Source: SIG603 sp963589785 (GTDB lineage Bacteria; Bacillota; Clostridia; Oscillospirales; Acutalibacteraceae). Taken from it: a stretch of DNA of 55,433 nucleotides. The notes below the pieces were generated by a model. It ran no database searches and was not told the origin of the DNA. It worked only from the letters and a program-made list of their open reading frames with translations. Below are positions 50,785 through 55,433 of the stretch, one piece after another. How positions within the stretch are numbered: the first letter of the stretch is position 1; every line of letters starts with the position of its first letter. Location of the stretch: the NCBI GenBank assembly GCA_963589785.1, contig CAVAMJ010000015.1:1-55433 (forward strand). The letters run 5' to 3'. A program made the translations under genes and the position numbers.

Positions 50785-52773
50785 ATGTCGAGACCGCTTG
50801 CGTTGTCGGGATTTTCCTATATGTGCGGCTGTGTTTTGGCGTGTGTGCTTCTGTATTTCGGATTTAGCTTTTCACTTCTCGGAGCATTGGCGGCGGTGAT
50901 GTTGCTTGGTGCAGTCATTTCGCTTGTTATATCTAAAAAGACTAACAAAATTAACAAAATAAACACGGCAGTGCTGAGCTTCATGGGCTTGGCACTGCTG
51001 TTGTGCTTTTTTCAAGGTAAATTTTTTGTAGAGCCAACATACAAATTCTCGGACGGCAAGGAATACGACATAAGCGGAACGGTTGAGGCGGTCACATATT
51101 ATGACGGCTCGGCTCGCTTGACGCTGAAAGCTGATGAAGTCGGCAAATTCTCCCTGTATGTTCCTATTTTGACAGTGGTGAATGAGGGGGACAGCTTTGA
51201 AGGCAGTTTCACATTCGAGAAAAACACCGCTGAAATTTCCTCTGCTCTTGCAGACGGAGTTTATCTTAGTGCGGAGGAAACGGACTTAAGCTTTGAAAAA
51301 AACGAAAATAATAGTCTTTCTCAAAAAATATGTTCGCTTTTCGGTGATAGGCTCTATTGCTGTTTTGATAGTCTTTCGGCTAAGGTGAGCGAGGCGGTCG
51401 TCACGGGAAACCGCAGTTACTTGCCGACTGCCGTTTCCGAGAGCTTCAAAAATGCGGGAGCGTATCATGTGCTTGTCATCTCGGGAATGCACCTTGCATT
51501 GGCGGCAAGCTTTGTCATGTTTCTTTTCGGACTTCTTCCGATACCGAGAAAAACGGTATATATTCTTGAAATGATATTCGTGTTTTTCTATATGCTCGTG
51601 ACGGGATTCGGTGTGTCGGTAGTGAGATCGGGAATCATGCTTTTTGTGTGTGCTTTTGGAAAAATCAGTGGCTCGAGGTATGACCCCATTACATCGGTTA
51701 TGTTTGCGGCAATGCTCATGTTAATTCAAAATCCGTTCGCACTGCTTGGACTTTCGTTTATCTATAGCTTTGCGGCGGTTTTTGGAATAGAGGTATTTTA
51801 TCCTGCGATGATGAGCTTTCTCGAGAAGTACATAAAGAAACTGCCTTACACTCTTTCCCTTGCCGCAGATGCGATTTCTTCCGTGATTTTTATGAGTGTT
51901 TCCGCTAACATTATGCTCTTGCCGTTTGAGATGCTTTTTGGCACGGCAGAGCCGATGAGAAGTGTGGTTTCGGGTACACTTCTCAGCGTGCCGAGTACGG
52001 CTGTTGTCACGGTCGGACTGATTTTTGCACTTGTTCCGCACGGACTTCATTTTTTGATTTTGCCGCTAAGACTGATTATGTCACTTTCGGTGAGGGTTTG
52101 CCTTTTGATTACCGAATGGGCGGAAAGATTGCCGTCACTCACGGTCAGCCTTTTTGCGCCGATTGCCTGTTTTTTGATAATCGTTCTGTTTATGCTCGGC
52201 TTGATTTTTGTGCGAAAAAGAAAGGTGCTCATAGCGGTGCTTTGCTCGTTTCTTTTCGTCTTTATGAGCCTTGCTGAAATTAACTTTGTGAGAAATTCAA
52301 GCTTTTTGATAGTCTGCACGGGGGCGAAAGGCTTCAGCGTGGCAAGTGTGCAAAATTCCAAGGCGGAAATAGTGGTGACAGACAGCTCGACTGTGAGCGA
52401 CATGAAGGAAGCGCTTCAAAAAATACACTGCAAGAAAGTTAGTGCGGTTATTCTTCGTGACGGCCTGAGTGGCAGTGTGTGGAGTGCGGTCGCCAAAACG
52501 GGATATGTGAAAGGCTCGTCACGCTCGTACGATATGAGTGGACTTAGAGTGAGCGTTTTGCTTGACGAAAATAAGGACGTGCCAAGCTGTGACGTGCTTG
52601 TCACGAGGAGCCTCACGGGTAAGGCGAGAAGTGATTGCACCTTTACGATTGCCGCAAGCGGTGATATAATAGAGAGCAATTTGAATTCGGCGGCATCGGG
52701 TAGATATTTGCTTGCCGAAGAAGACAAAACGATGATTATCGAAGTGAAAAACAATTCGCTTTATTTTATTTGA
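50785..52773 (+). CDS. comEC: ComEC/Rec2-family protein without a recognisable metallo-beta-lactamase motif
   Basis: A 662-residue membrane protein related to the DNA-uptake channel ComEC. N-terminal hydrophobic helices, an OB-like extracellular region and the Competence domain (AGAYHVLVISGMHLALAA, then many helices to about residue 480) are present. The usual C-terminal metallo-beta-lactamase domain should carry HxHxDH; none is present in the last 165 residues, which read as a shortened divergent domain. It precedes holA, the conserved arrangement. The ATG at 50785 has AGGTGGGG upstream; a GTG two codons earlier is the alternative. Confidence 0.82.
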   Translation: MSRPLALSGFSYMCGCVLACVLLYFGFSFSLLGALAAVMLLGAVISLVISKKTNKINKINTAVLSFMGLALLLCFFQGKFFVEPTYKFSDGKEYDISGTVEAVTYYDGSARLTLKADEVGKFSLYVPILTVVNEGDSFEGSFTFEKNTAEISSALADGVYLSAEETDLSFEKNENNSLSQKICSLFGDRLYCCFDSLSAKVSEAVVTGNRSYLPTAVSESFKNAGAYHVLVISGMHLALAASFVMFLFGLLPIPRKTVYILEMIFVFFYMLVTGFGVSVVRSGIMLFVCAFGKISGSRYDPITSVMFAAMLMLIQNPFALLGLSFIYSFAAVFGIEVFYPAMMSFLEKYIKKLPYTLSLAADAISSVIFMSVSANIMLLPFEMLFGTAEPMRSVVSGTLLSVPSTAVVTVGLIFALVPHGLHFLILPLRLIMSLSVRVCLLITEWAERLPSLTVSLFAPIACFLIIVLFMLGLIFVRKRKVLIAVLCSFLFVFMSLAEINFVRNSSFLIVCTGAKGFSVASVQNSKAEIVVTDSSTVSDMKEALQKIHCKKVSAVILRDGLSGSVWSAVAKTGYVKGSSRSYDMSGLRVSVLLDENKDVPSCDVLVTRSLTGKARSDCTFTIAASGDIIESNLNSAASGRYLLAEEDKTMIIEVKNNSLYFI

Positions 52774-52806
52774 AATACTTAACTGAGCCGATCGGAGGGA
52801 TTTTCC

Positions 52807-53877
52807 GTGCCTAATTTGAGTACCGATATGTTAAAAAAGAATATTTCAAGCGGAGATTTTTCCGAGCTTTATGTGCTGTACGGTGAAGAGAAATTTGCGC
52901 TTAAAACAAGGGCGAAAAAGTTAATCGACAAGGCAAGCCCGGAGAATTTTAAAGAATTCAATCTTAATGAATTTTCCTCGTCTGCTTCCGTGGATACTAT
53001 TGCCGATGCCGCTCTTGCCGTTCCGTTTATGGCGGAGAGAAAGTGCGTTGTTGTCTCCGACTATGACATAAATGCACTGAACGAAACGGAATATAAAAAG
53101 CTTGATGAGCTTATTTCCTCGCTTTCGGATATGACGGTTTTGATTTTTGTCTATCCGACAGCAGTTTTTGAAAACAAGGGAAACTGGAGCAAATTCCTCA
53201 AAAAAGCCGAGAAAAAAGGAATAATCACGGAGTTTAAGCCGCTCGAGAAAAGGGATCTTGTGCCGTATCTCGTGAAATTTGCCTCCGACAGGGAGTCCTC
53301 AATCTCAAGCAAGACTGTCGGTATGCTCATAGATTTTGTCGGAACGGATATGAACCGTCTGCGTGGAGAAATGGAGAAGCTTTGCGCCTATTGCAAGGGC
53401 CGTGAGATAAGCTCTGCCGATATAGATCTGATGGTTGCGAAAACCGCAGAAATTCGTGCGTTTGATTTGGTGAAAAATCTTCTTAACAATAACTTCGCTT
53501 CGGCTTATTCGATACTTGACCGACTCATTAAAGACAAGGAAAAGCCGCCTGTCATACTGGGAATGATTTCAAACCAGTATATCCATATGTACAGAGCAAG
53601 ATGCGAGATAGAGTCGGGCAATAAGGCTGAAAATGCCGCGGCTTACGATCCCGCTTCATATAAGGGTAGAGAGTGGATGCTTGCAAGCGCAGAGAAAAAC
53701 GCTTCGAGACTGTCTACCGCTCAGATTGTCGCTTGCCTTGATGCTTGCCTCGAAACCGATATGCTGATGAAAAGCTCAAAAATGGCAAGAATTGATGATG
53801 GATATATTCTCTTGCAAGAACTGATTTCTAAAATTCTTTTGATAACACGGGGAGAGAACAGGAGTAAAAATGGATAA
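52807..53877 (+). CDS. holA: DNA polymerase III delta subunit
   Basis: A 356-residue clamp-loader subunit that opens the beta sliding clamp. The N-terminal YVLYGEEKFAL, the AAA+-like fold without a Walker motif, and the segment RAFDLVKNLLNNNFASAYSILDRLI are typical. The start is a GTG with CGGAGGGA upstream. The downstream RNase M5-like gene overlaps its end by 8 bp. Confidence 0.9.
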   Translation: MPNLSTDMLKKNISSGDFSELYVLYGEEKFALKTRAKKLIDKASPENFKEFNLNEFSSSASVDTIADAALAVPFMAERKCVVVSDYDINALNETEYKKLDELISSLSDMTVLIFVYPTAVFENKGNWSKFLKKAEKKGIITEFKPLEKRDLVPYLVKFASDRESSISSKTVGMLIDFVGTDMNRLRGEMEKLCAYCKGREISSADIDLMVAKTAEIRAFDLVKNLLNNNFASAYSILDRLIKDKEKPPVILGMISNQYIHMYRARCEIESGNKAENAAAYDPASYKGREWMLASAEKNASRLSTAQIVACLDACLETDMLMKSSKMARIDDGYILLQELISKILLITRGENRSKNG

Positions 53878-54466
53878 AATCAAAATCTCTCAGGCTGTTG
53901 TCGTGGAGGGAAAGTACGATAAAATCAAGCTCGAAAATACAGTCGATGCGCTGATAATAACAACGGACGGCTTCGGCATATTCAAAAACGCAGAAAAGAA
54001 AGAATATCTTAAAAAAATAGCCGAGGAAAGAGGACTTTTGATTATCACGGACTCCGATTCCGCAGGATTTATCATAAGAAATCACCTGAAATCGTTCATT
54101 GACGATAAGCTTATTTTCAACGCTTATATTCCGTCAGTTAAAGGCAAGGAGAAGAGAAAAAGCACACCGTCCAAGGAGGGCACGCTCGGAGTAGAGGGAA
54201 TTTCCGGTGAGAGAATTCTTGAGGCAATAGATAAAAGCGGAGCACTGAAGGGCGGAAAAGAAAAGTCGGATAGAAAAGTCTATACTTCGTCTGACCTTTT
54301 CTCAATGGGTCTTAGCGGAACTGCCGATGCAAAAATAAGACGAGAAAAGCTGTTTGACCTATTAAATTTGCCAAAGCATATGAACACAAATTCACTTATC
54401 AAATATATGAATACGGCAGACGAAAAGCTGATAGAAAAGGCACTTGAGGCGCTCGATGAAAACTGA
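53870..54466 (+). CDS. RNase M5-like TOPRIM protein
   Basis: A 198-residue TOPRIM protein. The acidic motifs are VVVEGKYDK (Glu) and IITDSDSAGF (Asp-x-Asp). Length and pattern fit ribonuclease M5, which matures 5S rRNA, but the usual neighbour ksgA is absent; a primase-type TOPRIM protein cannot be excluded. It overlaps holA by 8 bp and the YgjP-like gene by 11 bp. Confidence 0.8.
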   Translation: MDKIKISQAVVVEGKYDKIKLENTVDALIITTDGFGIFKNAEKKEYLKKIAEERGLLIITDSDSAGFIIRNHLKSFIDDKLIFNAYIPSVKGKEKRKSTPSKEGTLGVEGISGERILEAIDKSGALKGGKEKSDRKVYTSSDLFSMGLSGTADAKIRREKLFDLLNLPKHMNTNSLIKYMNTADEKLIEKALEALDEN

Positions 54467-54998
54467 GAAAACGCTGACTATCGAGGGGATAGCTTGCAGA
54501 ATAGTCAAGAGAAGCGGACGTAAAAATATAAACATAAGCATAAACCTTCAGGGAGAATGTGAAATAAGAACGCCGATAAGATGCCCTGAGGAGCTTGTGC
54601 GGCACTATGTCAAGATAAATAAGGACTGGATAAAGAGAGCGATTGAGGAAAAGAAAACAAAGCCAAATTACGGCGTGAGCGAAGAAAAAACAGAGGAACT
54701 GCGAGAAAAAGCAAAGAGAATTCTGCCGCAGAAAATCGCATATTACTGCGAAAGAATGGGAATAGAGCCACCCGAGAAGATAACGATAACATCGGCAAAA
54801 ACCAGATGGGGATCGTGCACATCGAAAAGGCATATCAATATTTCGCTGTATCTGATGCTGTATCCCGATGAAGCGATAGACTATGTGATAGTGCATGAGA
54901 TAGCGCATTTAAAGGAGCTAAATCACTCGGAGAAATTCTGGAGGATAGTAGAAAAGGAACTGCCGGATTACAGAAAGAGAAGAGCGATGCTAAGATAA
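54456..54998 (+). CDS. YgjP-like (DUF45) zinc metallopeptidase
   Basis: A 180-residue cytoplasmic protein with the zinc motif HEIAH in VIVHEIAHLKELNHSEKFW and the preceding TRWGSCTSKRHINIS stretch, diagnostic of the YgjP/WLM-type family. I start it at the ATG at 54456, where GAGG lies 7 nt upstream. Function unknown. The repeat tandem begins 29 bp after its stop. Confidence 0.88.
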   Translation: MKTEKTLTIEGIACRIVKRSGRKNINISINLQGECEIRTPIRCPEELVRHYVKINKDWIKRAIEEKKTKPNYGVSEEKTEELREKAKRILPQKIAYYCERMGIEPPEKITITSAKTRWGSCTSKRHINISLYLMLYPDEAIDYVIVHEIAHLKELNHSEKFWRIVEKELPDYRKRRAMLR

Positions 54999-55026
54999 AA
55001 GCTAAGAAAAAACGAAACGAAAACAC

Positions 55027-55276
55027 AAAAGTTTTTGGTTTCGCTTTTTACAAAAAGCGAACGGGTGTGGGCAGAGCCCACGAGTAATTAATAATGAATA
55101 ATTAATAATTAAAAATTAGCGTATACGGAAAACGGAGCGAAGCGATATAAAAAGAGATAGGCTGACAAAGTTAACCAAAAATGCGAAAGCATTTTTAGAA
55201 CGCAAAGCGTTCGTGGTTGGGCTTTGACAGCCGACTTATTTACATAAAGAGAGATAAGAATCACGGGGAAAACAAT
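55027..55276 (+). repeat. Complete 250-bp repeat unit (first of a tandem)
   Basis: Order: hairpin GCTTTTT/AAAAAGC, GTGGGC-AGA-GCCCAC palindrome, TAATTAATAAT tract, GCGTATACG, GAGCGAAGCGATATAAAAAG, then a 73-nt stem-loop at 55160-55232. The unit repeats after exactly 250 bp. No coding sequence. Confidence 0.85.
55160..55232 (+). repeat. 73-nt three-way-junction stem-loop
   Basis: An outer stem GGCTG-A-CAAAG/CTTTG-A-CAGCC extends through ACCA/TGGT and encloses two perfect hairpins: AAAAATGC-GAAA-GCATTTTT (GNRA-type loop) and GAACGC-AAA-GCGTTC. Two inner hairpins rather than three, and no anticodon arm, rule out a tRNA. Confidence 0.7.
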
Positions 55277-55433
55277 AAAAGTTTTTGGTTTCGCTTTTTA
55301 CAAAAAGCGAACGGGTGTGGGCGGAGCCACAAGTAATTAATAAAGAATAATTAATAATTAAAAATTAGCGTATACGGAAAAACGGAGCGAAGCGATATAA
55401 AAAGAGATAGGCTGACAAAGTTAACCAAAAATG
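55277..55433 (+). repeat. Second tandem repeat unit, cut by the window end
   Basis: Nearly identical to 55027-55183; it differs in the GGGC palindrome (GGGCGGAGCCAC) and a few AT-tract bases. It stops inside the stem-loop at the window edge. Confidence 0.85.

Noticed and set aside
55160..55232. A 73-nt structured segment of tRNA-like length
   Set aside because: It has an outer stem with two inner hairpins, no D/T/anticodon arms, and no CCA or T-loop consensus.
55027..55433. CRISPR-like array
   Set aside because: The repeat period is 250 bp, with no short repeat/unique spacer alternation and no cas genes.

Overview
The window looks like chromosomal DNA of a Gram-positive, anaerobic member of the Clostridia (Bacillota). 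An Oscillospiraceae/Ruminococcaceae-like gut bacterium is my best guess. The reasons are strong AGGAGG-type ribosome sites, frequent TTG/GTG starts, a YlxM-Ffh pair, a Crh/HPr-type phosphocarrier, a PflX-type radical SAM protein and a 4Fe-4S old-yellow-enzyme family reductase. I see no rRNA, tRNA, CRISPR array, transposase or integrase. The taxonomy is inferred from gene content, not from a marker search.

Layout. 1-4.6 kb: an ArsR-AraC fusion regulator and a four-gene polar amino acid ABC importer. 4.7-10.3 kb: phosphosugar mutase, YfcE-type phosphodiesterase, SagB-type nitroreductase, M24 peptidase and NudC-type hydrolase, mostly single-gene units with good sigma-A promoters. 10.3-20.9 kb: an accessory block with a TRAP transporter, type I 3-dehydroquinate dehydratase, MFS transporter, LysR regulator, 4Fe-4S/flavin reductase of the 2,4-dienoyl-CoA reductase type and two YdiB-like quinate/shikimate dehydrogenases. 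I read it as a LysR-controlled quinate/shikimate utilisation locus. 20.9-35.5 kb: BrkB-like protein, an ECF sigma factor with its probable membrane partner, SPFH/zinc-ribbon protein, oligopeptidase F, TrmO, a Fe-S protein with a divergent Crp/Fnr regulator, an NYN-domain protein, PgsA, and a two-component system with an HtrA protease. 35.6-49.5 kb: HPr, trmD-rimM, then a plus-strand block (typA, an exonuclease-YfiH fusion, radical SAM, two aminopeptidases, a lipoprotein, a thioesterase, a repeat element and a holin), then khpA-rpsP-ffh-ylxM. 49.7-55 kb: threonine aldolase, ComEC-like channel, holA, RNase M5-like TOPRIM protein and a YgjP-like metalloprotease.

A family of interspersed repeats marks the window. 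It has a partial copy at base 1, an 835-bp inverted composite at 45833-46667 and a 250-bp direct tandem at 55027-55433. Each unit carries a GCTTTTT hairpin, a GGGC/GCCC hairpin, an AT-rich spacer and a large stem-loop whose sequence varies between copies.

The main points to follow up are the quinate/shikimate locus, which has an enone-type reductase and no visible aromatising dehydratase; the exonuclease-zinc ribbon-YfiH fusion; the modular stem-loop repeats; the splitting of the usual ffh-rpsP-khpA-rimM-trmD order by a 9.7-kb opposite-strand block; and a ComEC homologue without the metallo-beta-lactamase motif.
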